From contig VBOS01000503.1 of assembly GCA_005893185.1 (NCBI GenBank), positions 1 to 11,749 on the forward strand: a stretch of DNA of 11,749 bases. Reading direction: 5' to 3'. The notes under the pieces are model-generated. The model was not told where the DNA came from and did not search any database. It was given only the letters and a program-made list of their open reading frames with translations. This DNA comes from Candidatus Eiseniibacteriota bacterium. Lineage in GTDB: Bacteria; Eisenbacteria; RBG-16-71-46. The position numbers and the translations under genes were made by a program. Below are positions 5,728 through 11,749 of this stretch, piece by piece (positions within the stretch are counted from its first letter, which is position 1; each line of letters begins with the position of its first letter).

Positions 5728-7032
5728 CGGGAGCCGGGAAGCCATCCGCCCGCGGGCGGGGAGCGCGGGGTGGCGCTGGTGATGGCGCTGCTCGTGCTGC
5801 TGGTGATGGCGCTGCTGGCCGCCGTGCTCATGATGAGCATCTCGGTCAACCGCAAGGTCGCGGGCCACGACCTACGCCAGTCCGAGGCGCTCAACACCGC
5901 CGAGGCCGGCATTGGAGAGGCGCTCTCCCGGATCCGGAGCGGCGACCTCGCGCTGCCCGCCAACAATCCCAAGGCGGTCGGCCAGATCTTCCTGTGCGCG
6001 GCGGGCAGCGTGCCGGTTCTGGGCACCGACTCGATCGCGGTCGAGACCAAGCAGCCGGTGGGACAGTGGTTGAACTATAGCCCCACGACCCGCGGCCCTG
6101 ACGCGCTCACCTTCCAGTTCAAGACCGACGCCGCGCGCACCGTGATCTACCGGTACGACCAGACCCTGACCCCTCCGGTCAACACCGCGACCGGACTGCC
6201 CATCTACGTGATCACAGCTGCCGGCTGGCAGGGCAGCGCGGTCAAGCGCGTGGTCACAGAGGTCATCCAGAAGCCCGTGAACGTGTTCTGCAAGGGGGCG
6301 TTCGTCGCCGACCACGACATCGACTTCGTCGGCAACGCCGTGGTGTGCGGCTACAACCACAGCGCGAACACGCCCGCCTGGTACGGGGAGAACGGCCGCC
6401 TTCCGCCCGCCACGAATCCCTGCCAGCCCTACGAAATGAACAACGGCACGGATCTCTACGGATCGTGGACCAGCGGTGGCACCAACAATGGCGGAGGCGC
6501 CTTCCAGCAGGGTGTGCCCACCGCCAACGCCTCCAACCAGGTCGGGTTCTACACCGGCCCGTGGGACGCGTTCGGCATGTCGCAGGCCGACTTCTATTCG
6601 TGGGTCGGGGCGCCCAGGTCCAGCGTCCCGACGAACCTGAACGCCATCACCTACCTCGACAACGACGGCATCGGCCAGAACCAGTCGGGCTCGTTCGCGA
6701 TCCATGGCCAGGACGGCGAGGGCATGCTCTACGTGGACGGTGACCTGACTCTCAACTCGACGTTCACCTACAAAGGGCTGGTCTACATCGAGGGTGACCT
6801 CCAGCTCAACGGCCAGGCGTGGATCCTCGGCGGCCTGGTCGTCCGCGGCAAGACGCAGCGAGGCGATTTCGATCGCGCTCGCCAAGTACGGCGGCCAGTT
6901 CGTCACGCTCAACTGGCGGGAGAAGTAGAGCCGCCGATCCGCCGTTCGACGCGCCGGCGCCCACCAGTGTATCGTACGCCACTTCCATGTGGCCCACGAT
7001 CGAGCGCAAGATCCTCTCCGGCGAGCGCCTGA
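5716..7032 (+). CDS. PilX-like minor pilin, cassette A, frameshifted near the C-terminus
   Basis: The open frame gives 438 aa. GERG|VALVMALLVLLVMALL starts a long hydrophobic helix (about 19-41), then NRKVAGHDLRQSEALNTAEAGIGEAL, the pattern of PilX N-terminal domains (AxxAAEA-type). As in many PilX-like proteins there is no Glu at +5 after the Gly. The body (about 190-380) is Gly/Asn-rich with a beta-helix-like end: GMLYVDGDLTLNSTF, YKGLVYIEGDLQLNG, WILGGLVVRG. After T380 the frame becomes Arg/Pro-rich and unlike the rest, and overlaps mqnC by 46 nt. Another frame (6854-6928) instead reads a plausible protein end, so residues 381-438 are probably spurious. The start ATG lies inside the 5663-5727 palindrome. 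The cassette B homologue would lie beyond the window. Confidence 0.72.
   Translation: MTRAREPGSHPPAGGERGVALVMALLVLLVMALLAAVLMMSISVNRKVAGHDLRQSEALNTAEAGIGEALSRIRSGDLALPANNPKAVGQIFLCAAGSVPVLGTDSIAVETKQPVGQWLNYSPTTRGPDALTFQFKTDAARTVIYRYDQTLTPPVNTATGLPIYVITAAGWQGSAVKRVVTEVIQKPVNVFCKGAFVADHDIDFVGNAVVCGYNHSANTPAWYGENGRLPPATNPCQPYEMNNGTDLYGSWTSGGTNNGGGAFQQGVPTANASNQVGFYTGPWDAFGMSQADFYSWVGAPRSSVPTNLNAITYLDNDGIGQNQSGSFAIHGQDGEGMLYVDGDLTLNSTFTYKGLVYIEGDLQLNGQAWILGGLVVRGKTQRGDFDRARQVRRPVRHAQLAGEVEPPIRRSTRRRPPVYRTPLPCGPRSSARSSPASA
5775..5816 (+). repeat. 18-bp direct repeat in the PilX-like membrane helix
   Basis: GCTGGTGATGGCGCTGCT occurs at 5775-5792 and 5799-5816, a 24-bp period that encodes LVMALL twice. 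It is probably a consequence of the Leu/Val/Ala-rich helix, and a possible slippage site that would add or remove eight residues in frame. Confidence 0.8.
6854..6928 (+). other. Out-of-frame C-terminal tail of the PilX-like protein
   Basis: This frame reads RSEAISIALAKYGGQFVTL followed by NWREK and a TAG at 6926-6928. It looks like a natural closing segment (amphipathic helix, then a beta strand), whereas the annotated frame is Arg/Pro-rich here. Moving from the PilX frame to this one needs one extra base removed, two missing bases, or a larger out-of-frame deletion, near 6850-6857. With this end the gene would stop 58 bp before mqnC instead of overlapping it. Confidence 0.65.
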
Positions 7033-8216
7033 GCCCCGCCGAAGGCGTCCATCTGCTCTCCGAGGCCCCGCTCCTCGAGCTGGGATCCCTCGCCCACGAC
7101 GTCCGGACGCGGAAGACCGACCCCCGGCTCGTCACCTACGTCATCGATACCAACCCCAACTACACCAACGTCTGCACGGTGGACTGCCACTTCTGCGCCT
7201 TCTACCGGAAGCCGGGCGCCAACGCCCCCGACGCCTACACGCACGACGTCGAAGGGGTGATGAAGATGCTGGCGGCGGCCGACCGCCTGGGGGCCACGAC
7301 CGTGCTGCTGCAGGGCGGGCTCAACCCGGCGATCCCGTGGGAGTTCTACCCCGCGATCGTGCGCGAGACGAAGCGGCGCTACCCGCACATCACGCCCCAC
7401 TTCTTCTCGGCGCCCGAGATCCACCAGATGGCCGAGGTCAGCGGGCTCTCGATCCGTGGCGTGCTCGAGCAGCTCTACGAAGCCGGCCAGCGCACGCTGC
7501 CCGGCGGGGGGGCGGAGATCCTGGCGAAGCGCGTGCGCACGCGCATCTCGGTCAAGAAGGGCGGGCCCGAGGCGTGGCTCGACGTCCACCGCGAGGCGCA
7601 CCGGGTCGGGATGCGCTCGACTGCCACCATGATGTACGGCCACGTCGAGACCGACGCCGAGATCATCGAGCACCTGGACTACGTCCGCAGCCTCCAGGAC
7701 GAGACCCGCGGCTTCACGGCCTTCGTGCCCTGGTCCTACAAGCGCGGCAACACGCCGATGGAGGCCAAGGTGAAGCAGGTGGCGGGCAGCTCGCGCTATC
7801 TGCGGGTGCTGGCGGCGGCGCGGCTCTACCTCGACAACTTCGACCACGTCCAGGCCTCGTGGTTCAGCGAGGGCAAGAAGACCGGCCAGATCGCTCTCCA
7901 GTTCGGGGCTGACGACTTCGGCGGCACGCTCTACGAGGAGAACGTGCACCTGGCGACCGGGCACGTGAACAAGGCGACCGTGGCCGAGCTGGAGACGCTG
8001 ATCCGCGAGGCCGGCTTCACCCCTGCGCAGCGCACAACGCTCTACGAGATCCTGCGCGTCGCCCCCGGGCCGGATGCCGACGCCGGCCCTGCCGAGGACG
8101 TTCCGCTCTTCGTCGAGAGCCTGCGCGAGCTGCCCCCCGAGTACCCGGACGTCCTGGACGGAGAGGAATCCGCGGCCCGGGCCCGGCTCGCCGGCGACCT
8201 CATCCTCCCGAGCTGA
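6987..8216 (+). CDS. mqnC: Cyclic dehypoxanthinyl futalosine synthase MqnC (radical SAM)
   Basis: 409 aa. MqnC cyclises dehypoxanthinyl futalosine in the futalosine menaquinone pathway, using a [4Fe-4S] cluster and S-adenosylmethionine. The cluster motif CTVDCHFC gives Cys63, Cys67 and Cys70 (CX3CX2C), preceded by VTYVIDTNPNYTNV and followed by AFYRKPG, a pattern characteristic of MqnC and less like MqnE. Other family-like stretches are LLQGGLNP (108-114), HFFSAPEI (138-145), LPGGGAEIL (171-179), STATMMYGH (211-219), FVPWSYKRGNTP (246-257) and GADDFGGTLYEENV (307-320). The core ends near residue 356 (RTTLYEIL); about 50 extra residues of acidic/Pro-rich sequence follow. ATG 6987 is chosen because MWPTIERKILSGERLSPAEG aligns with the usual N-terminus. 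No Shine-Dalgarno is visible before it, so initiation may be leaderless or weak. Confidence 0.92.
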   Translation: MWPTIERKILSGERLSPAEGVHLLSEAPLLELGSLAHDVRTRKTDPRLVTYVIDTNPNYTNVCTVDCHFCAFYRKPGANAPDAYTHDVEGVMKMLAAADRLGATTVLLQGGLNPAIPWEFYPAIVRETKRRYPHITPHFFSAPEIHQMAEVSGLSIRGVLEQLYEAGQRTLPGGGAEILAKRVRTRISVKKGGPEAWLDVHREAHRVGMRSTATMMYGHVETDAEIIEHLDYVRSLQDETRGFTAFVPWSYKRGNTPMEAKVKQVAGSSRYLRVLAAARLYLDNFDHVQASWFSEGKKTGQIALQFGADDFGGTLYEENVHLATGHVNKATVAELETLIREAGFTPAQRTTLYEILRVAPGPDADAGPAEDVPLFVESLRELPPEYPDVLDGEESAARARLAGDLILPS

Positions 8217-8237
8217 CCCACCGCCTCCGCCGGTGGG
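8217..8237 (+). terminator. Hairpin immediately after mqnC
   Basis: CCCACCG (8217-8223) pairs with CGGTGGG (8231-8237) across a 7-nt loop, directly after the mqnC stop. The sequence after it (GATTTCC) has only a short T-run, and the right arm can also pair with the following CCACC, so alternative folds exist. It is a plausible but weak terminator. Confidence 0.35.
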
Positions 8238-8352
8238 GATTTCCACCCCCCGGCTGTGGGCGGTGGCGCCCCGAATCATACGGGTCGCTGACCACCCGCG
8301 AGGACGTTCCATCCTGCCGTACGGCGTGCAGAGCGCCACCGGGCGAGCCCCC

Positions 8353-8431
8353 CACGCGGCACGCAGTTGCGCCGCTTTTCAGGAACGTGACATCTATCCG
8401 TGCAGCGTGCCGCGGTGCGACACGCGGCACG
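8353..8431 (+). repeat. 11-bp direct repeat pair framing a duplicated promoter-like element
   Basis: CACGCGGCACG occurs at 8353-8363 and 8421-8431, 68 bp apart. Similarity continues: CAGTTGCGC after the first and TTGGTTGCGC after the second, equal apart from one missing base and two substitutions. The downstream copy has sigma-54 spacing (GG-N10-GC); the upstream copy has GG-N9-GC. Confidence 0.8.
8406..8431. repeat. 9-bp perfect inverted repeat overlapping the -24 element
   Basis: CGTGCCGCG (8406-8414) and CGCGGCACG (8423-8431) are exact reverse complements with an 8-nt spacer. The right arm overlaps the putative -24 box of the cassette B promoter, so a dimeric regulator bound here could block sigma-54 polymerase. 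A chance GC-rich palindrome cannot be excluded. Confidence 0.6.
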
Positions 8432-8440
8432 TTGGTTGCG
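8425..8440 (+). promoter_or_regulatory. Candidate sigma-54 (-24/-12) promoter of cassette B
   Basis: CGGCAC-GTTGG-TTGC matches TGGCAC-N5-TTGC at 9 of 10 core positions, with GG (8426-8427) and GC (8438-8439) exactly 10 bp apart. Taking C8439 as -12 puts the transcript start near 8451, only about 4 nt before ATG 8455. No Shine-Dalgarno precedes that ATG, which is consistent with a near-leaderless message. Confidence 0.5.
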
Positions 8441-8454
8441 CATGGGTAGTTGGC

Positions 8455-8916
8455 ATGAAAACTAACTCGCAACAAGCCAACGGCTTCACACTCATCGAGA
8501 CCTCGGTCGTCCTCGTGCTTCTCGGCATCATGTTCGGAATGAGCGTCCCGGCGTTCCAGAGCTTCCGCCGCTCGCACCTGCTGCAGGCCGGGACCGAGAC
8601 CCTGCTCGGCCAGCTGCGCCTCTCGCGCCAGAAGGCGATCGGGATGCAGCACGACCAGAGGCTGACCTTCTCGACGGCCACCAACAGCTATTCGGTCCAG
8701 GACCTGGCCACGAGCCAGACGTTCGGGCCCTTCGCGTTCCCAAGAGAGATCACCCTCGACCGCGCCAGTCTGGTCGAAGGTGGCGTGACCGGAACGACCA
8801 TCTCCGCGCTCACCGACGGGCGCTTCTCGGGGTCAGGGGAAATCGTCCTCAAGGATCCCAGGGGAGTCCGTGACACCCTATCCATCCAGGTCTCGGGCCT
8901 GGCCCTGATTCGTTGA
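8455..8916 (+). CDS. FimT/GspH-family minor (pseudo)pilin, cassette B
   Basis: A 153-aa prepilin. MKTNSQQANG is a 10-residue leader before FTLIE (Glu at +5), followed by the hydrophobic helix TSVVLVLLGIMFGMSVPAF. TETLLGQLRLSRQKAIGMQ is the GspH/FimT segment, and the protein ends TLSIQVSGLALIR, parallel to the cassette A protein. The frame stays open far upstream, but ATG 8455 gives a leader of the same length as in cassette A, while upstream translation is unlike pilin. No ribosome-binding site is visible and the sigma-54-like element lies directly upstream. The next gene begins 8 nt after the stop, the same spacing as in cassette A. The first half of the leader (KTNSQQ) is less basic than in most prepilins. 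Confidence 0.85.
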   Translation: MKTNSQQANGFTLIETSVVLVLLGIMFGMSVPAFQSFRRSHLLQAGTETLLGQLRLSRQKAIGMQHDQRLTFSTATNSYSVQDLATSQTFGPFAFPREITLDRASLVEGGVTGTTISALTDGRFSGSGEIVLKDPRGVRDTLSIQVSGLALIR

Positions 8917-8920
8917 GGAG
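8915..8920 (+). promoter_or_regulatory. Shine-Dalgarno site deciding the cassette B PilV-like start
   Basis: GAGGAG overlaps the preceding TGA stop and sits 4 nt before ATG 8925. It favours that ATG over the in-frame TTG at 8913, which overlaps the site itself. Confidence 0.7.
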
Positions 8921-8924
8921 ACCC

Positions 8925-9332
8925 ATGACCACTCGAATTCATCGCAGGTCCGATCCGGAGCGCGGCACCACCCTCGTGGAGCTGCTGATGGCGCTCGTCG
9001 TCCTCTCCATCGGGGTGCTCGGCGTCGCCCAGCTCTTCCCCACGGGCACCCGTGTCCAGGTGCAGGACCGGCTGCGGACCGAGGCCAGCCAGCTCTCGCG
9101 CGAGAAGATCGAGCAGCTCCACAACGTGGCAGCAGGCGACCCCTCTCTGACCGCCGGCCGGCACCCGGCGGGGGCGCCCGAGCAGGTCGGAGGCGCAGGC
9201 GGCCTCGAGCGTTATTACGACGTGGAGTCCATGGCCGCACCGCTCGATAACCTGTTGAAAGTGACCGTCCACGTCACATGGAAACCTGCCCGGGCCTGCA
9301 CCGTGCAGGCCGTCACCTACCTGGAACAATAG
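8925..9332 (+). CDS. PilV/GspI-like minor pilin, cassette B
   Basis: A 135-aa prepilin, the same length as its cassette A paralogue. The basic 14-residue leader (MTTRIHRRSDPERG) is followed by TTLVE, where Thr replaces the usual aromatic or aliphatic residue at +1 but Glu is kept at +5. The helix continues LLMALVVLSIGVLGVAQL; SIGVLGVAQL is typical PilV. EASQLSREKIEQLHNVA is the amphipathic stretch. DPSLTAGRHPAG and YDVESMAAPLDNLLKVTVHV match the cassette A protein in pattern, with clear divergence elsewhere. The next ATG (9335) begins 2 nt after the stop, implying coupled translation with the giant PilW-like gene. PilV and GspI cannot be told apart without the assembly genes. Confidence 0.82.
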   Translation: MTTRIHRRSDPERGTTLVELLMALVVLSIGVLGVAQLFPTGTRVQVQDRLRTEASQLSREKIEQLHNVAAGDPSLTAGRHPAGAPEQVGGAGGLERYYDVESMAAPLDNLLKVTVHVTWKPARACTVQAVTYLEQ

Positions 9333-9334
9333 CC

Positions 9335-11749
9335 ATGTCCGCTCACGCGGGCCCGCAGTCCAAGTTGCCTTCCGACTCCCGGGGCTTCACGCTCGTCGAG
9401 TTGCTCGTCACGCTCGTGGTGCTGGGCGTGGTCATGGTCGCGCTCATGGCCGTGCTGTTCGGCGCAAACCGAAGCAGGACCGCGACGATGAACCAGCTCG
9501 AGAGCATCCAGGCCGTCCGGGCCGGGCTGGACCTGATGACCCGGGACCTGCGCTCCGCCGGCTACGGCGCGGACCTCGACTACACACCGCGGCCGCAGCC
9601 CGCGATCGCCTACGTGGACTCGATGCAGGTGCTGATCAACGCCAACCTGCAGCCGTACCCCGACAACGTCTCGGCGCACACCCCGCCGCTGGCCTACGAT
9701 CCCACCGGATCGCCCCGGCCGCGCCCCCTCGACGGCACGTCGTACGCGCCACCCATCAAGTACCACTCCGGGGCCGAGGTCATTCGCTGGACGCTCGACG
9801 TGAACAACGACGGGGTGGTGGACGCGAACGACCTGAGCGCGCCCGACGGCGCGGATGCCCAGCACACGCCGAATCCCGGCGACTACGTCCTGGTGCGCCA
9901 GGTGTACGGCGACTCGACCGGCAACGTCGCGGGGGCGAACGGGGGCACGACGGAGCGCATCGCGCTCGTGGACAAACCGGGTGGCAACGTTCCGGCGATG
10001 TTCAAGATCTTCTTCCAGGACAGCGCGAACGCCTGGGACTGGAAGAACGGCCCGGTGCCAGCGGCCAAGCTCGGCGACATCAAGTCGATCTCGGTCCAGC
10101 TCACGGCCTCGGGCCCGCGCCGGAACACGGACGGCACCTACCCCCAGACGACGGTAAAGACTCAGGTCGCCACCAGCCGCAACGTGCCCAACACCGGCGG
10201 CACGCTCTACTCGATCAGCGGCTACGTGTACGACGACAAGAACAGCAACCGGGCGCAGGACGCCGGAGAGCCGGGCGTCCCGGGCGCCTATCTCCTGCTC
10301 GGCTCGAGCCTCAGCACCCACACCGACGCCACCGGGCACTACGCATTCCAGGTCGTCGCTGGCTCGTACCGGCTCAAGGAGATTGCCCCGACCGGGTACG
10401 GGGTCTTCACCAGCCCCGATTCCACCATCCTCAGCGTGGGCCCGAGCAAGACGTTCTCCTTCGCCGACACGGCGCGCAGCGGCGGGTTCGTCCACGTCAC
10501 CGCCTTCCACGATATCAACGCGAACGGCTACCGCGACGCCGGCGAGGAGAGCGACGCCGGCATCAAGATGTCCGCCTCCCCGAGCGGCGACGTGAAGTAC
10601 ACGGACAGCTACGGGAAGGCGACGCTGTACGTTCCGGTCGGTGCGTATACCGTCACCATGACCCCGCCCGATTCGCTGTTCGCCAGCACGCCCAATCCGG
10701 TGAGCGGCAGCATGGCGAACGGCGACACCGCGGGGGTGGCCTTCGGCCTCCGCAACATGGCCTACGGCGCCGTGGCGGGCAAGGTGTTCCGCGACGCGAA
10801 CAAGAACGGGGTCTACGACGCAGGCGAGGCCGGGGTCGCGAACGTCTGGGTGGGCCTGACCAAGGACTGGGGCGCCACGATCACAGCTTCCACCGCTTCC
10901 GACGCCAACGGCAATTACTCGATCCAGGCGCCGATCAACGATCCGCCGCACACCGCCCCCTACGCCGTCTACATCACGCCACCTTCCGGCTACTTCGCCA
11001 CCAACTCGACAGCACTCTCGCCGGTGTGGGTCACAGACGGCGGCACCGCCGGCGGCAACAACTTCGGGGTGGTCGCCTTCCTTGTCATCTCGCTCCAGGC
11101 CTCACGCGTGCTGAGCCTTACGAACGGCGATTTCATCGAACGCGACTGGCCGTCGAGCCAGACGCAGTACCGTGCCAAGGACCTGGACCTCGTGCTGGGA
11201 TCCGACGCCAACGGGGCCGATCAGATCTCGGTGTGGCTCAACAGGTACAACGCTGACCCGCTCTTCCAATCGACCCCCGACTACACCCGTTCGGCCGCGG
11301 GCAGCGTGCTCGCCCTCGCCGTCGACACGCTGGATACACAGGGCGGCGGCGTCCTCAGCAAGGAGCGTGCGGACGTGGTGACGGGGACCAACTGGAACGC
11401 CTCGAAGCTCAACTGGTTCGTCTGGATCAACCAGGGCTCCAACGGAAACGAAGGCTACCTGCCCACCAGCCCGAGCAAGGGCCACTACACCAAGGACAAG
11501 AACGACGTCACAGCAGTGCTCACCGCCGACCTGTGGGGGGGCTCCAGCACCCCCGACGGCGTGGACGTCCTGCTCGGCACGGCGACCCGGGGCGCCGGGA
11601 CGGGGTCGTTCGAGCTGTGGGTGAACAACGACGCCAAGAACACCGACTTCGCCTACGTCAACATCTATCCGACCGACGGGCAGATCCCGAATGACGCGCT
11701 CGGCGAGGTCAACTCCATGGCGCTCGCCGACTTCGACGGCGATGGCAAG
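9335..11749 (+). CDS. Giant PilW-like pilin-adhesin, cassette B, 3'-partial
   Basis: The frame from ATG 9335 is open to the last base (805 complete codons, no stop), so the C-terminus is outside the window; by comparison with the 990-aa paralogue about 185-200 residues are missing. The leader is 17 residues (ending SDSRG), then FTLVE (Glu at +5) and a helix LLVTLVVLGVVMVALMAVLF. RAGLDLMTRDLRSAGYGAD is PilW-like. The EF-hand-like loop is D155-D166 (DVNNDGVVDAND). Three SdrD B-like repeats carry D301/N303/N305/D309/E312, D393/N395/N397/D401/E404 and D487/N489/N491/D495/E498, at the same residue numbers as in the cassette A protein. NYSIQAPINDPPHT (527-540) is nearly identical between the two. 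The visible part ends in an FG-GAP-like blade, EVNSMALADFDGDGK. It starts 2 nt after the PilV-like stop with no clear Shine-Dalgarno. Confidence 0.85.
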   Translation, partial: MSAHAGPQSKLPSDSRGFTLVELLVTLVVLGVVMVALMAVLFGANRSRTATMNQLESIQAVRAGLDLMTRDLRSAGYGADLDYTPRPQPAIAYVDSMQVLINANLQPYPDNVSAHTPPLAYDPTGSPRPRPLDGTSYAPPIKYHSGAEVIRWTLDVNNDGVVDANDLSAPDGADAQHTPNPGDYVLVRQVYGDSTGNVAGANGGTTERIALVDKPGGNVPAMFKIFFQDSANAWDWKNGPVPAAKLGDIKSISVQLTASGPRRNTDGTYPQTTVKTQVATSRNVPNTGGTLYSISGYVYDDKNSNRAQDAGEPGVPGAYLLLGSSLSTHTDATGHYAFQVVAGSYRLKEIAPTGYGVFTSPDSTILSVGPSKTFSFADTARSGGFVHVTAFHDINANGYRDAGEESDAGIKMSASPSGDVKYTDSYGKATLYVPVGAYTVTMTPPDSLFASTPNPVSGSMANGDTAGVAFGLRNMAYGAVAGKVFRDANKNGVYDAGEAGVANVWVGLTKDWGATITASTASDANGNYSIQAPINDPPHTAPYAVYITPPSGYFATNSTALSPVWVTDGGTAGGNNFGVVAFLVISLQASRVLSLTNGDFIERDWPSSQTQYRAKDLDLVLGSDANGADQISVWLNRYNADPLFQSTPDYTRSAAGSVLALAVDTLDTQGGGVLSKERADVVTGTNWNASKLNWFVWINQGSNGNEGYLPTSPSKGHYTKDKNDVTAVLTADLWGGSSTPDGVDVLLGTATRGAGTGSFELWVNNDAKNTDFAYVNIYPTDGQIPNDALGEVNSMALADFDGDGK

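Noticed and set aside
5671..5868. Minus-strand frame ending TTTGALVVFIR
   Set aside because: Its pilin-like ending arises because the palindrome puts the same arm on both strands. The rest is His/Arg-rich antisense to the PilX membrane helix, so it is not a gene.
6945..6987. A -35/-10 promoter (TTCGAC and TATCGT) for mqnC
   Set aside because: The hexamers are poor matches with a 19-bp spacer, so this is not better than chance.
6909..8339. Minus-strand open frame of 476 codons covering mqnC
   Set aside because: mqnC on the + strand carries an intact radical SAM motif over its full length; the antisense product is low-complexity and also runs across intergenic DNA.
8357..8372. Upstream CGGCACGCAGTTGCGC as a second working sigma-54 promoter
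   Set aside because: The GG and GC are 9 bp apart rather than 10, a spacing sigma-54 does not tolerate well. It is kept only as a degenerate copy.
9317..10951. Long minus-strand open frame (544 codons) opposite the cassette B adhesin
   Set aside because: The opposite frame encodes a recognisable pilin-adhesin without a stop. The antisense translation is Val/Arg/Gly/His-rich with no known motif, as expected for a shadow in GC-rich DNA.
1..11749. tRNA, rRNA, CRISPR arrays, insertion sequences or transposase genes
   Set aside because: None was seen on reading through. The only sizeable inverted repeat (5663-5727) does not flank a transposase.

Overview
The window comes from a GC-rich bacterium and reads almost entirely on the + strand. 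It holds two genes of the futalosine route to menaquinone (mqnA, 5'-truncated, and mqnC), one AIM24-family gene, and two copies of a type IV pilus/type II secretion-like minor-pilin cassette. The GC-rich composition, futalosine menaquinone genes, and very large pilins carrying SdrD B-like and FG-GAP domains suggest an uncultured or metagenomic lineage, perhaps in the FCB/Eisenbacteria/Gemmatimonadota neighbourhood. That placement is a low-confidence guess; no rRNA or marker gene is present to test it.

Layout: 1-654 mqnA (N-terminus outside the window); 754-1518 AIM24-family protein; 1519-1832 a non-coding stretch with a perfect hairpin and a sigma-54-like element; 1833-7032 cassette A in the order FimT/GspH-like, PilV-like, giant PilW-like adhesin (990 aa), PilX-like; 6987-8216 mqnC; 8217-8454 a regulatory stretch with a good sigma-54 -24/-12 match; 8455-11749 cassette B in the same order (FimT/GspH-like, PilV-like, giant PilW-like). 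The last gene has no stop codon and runs off the window end after 805 codons.

How the parts work together: five of the six fully or partly visible minor pilins in the FimT, PilV and PilW classes show the canonical prepilin peptidase site G|(F/I)T(L/M)(I/V)E and the sixth a G|TTLVE variant; the PilX-like protein has a matching hydrophobic N-terminus but no Glu at +5. Such minor pilins normally form the complex that primes pilus assembly and sits at the tip. The PilW-like proteins are unusual: a pilin domain with an EF-hand-like loop is followed by three SdrD B-like repeats and then FG-GAP/beta-propeller-like repeats. This looks like a tip adhesin built into the pilin itself, in place of a separate PilY1-type protein. 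The two copies are diverged, but key motifs fall at identical residue numbers.

Most notable: (1) the fused pilin-adhesin architecture in two diverged cassettes; (2) a perfect 28-bp-arm palindrome at 5663-5727 that truncates the first adhesin and buries the start of the PilX-like gene; (3) an apparent frameshift or deletion at the end of that PilX-like gene; (4) a sigma-54 promoter candidate only a few bases from the cassette B start codon, with an upstream near-copy that lacks one spacer base.
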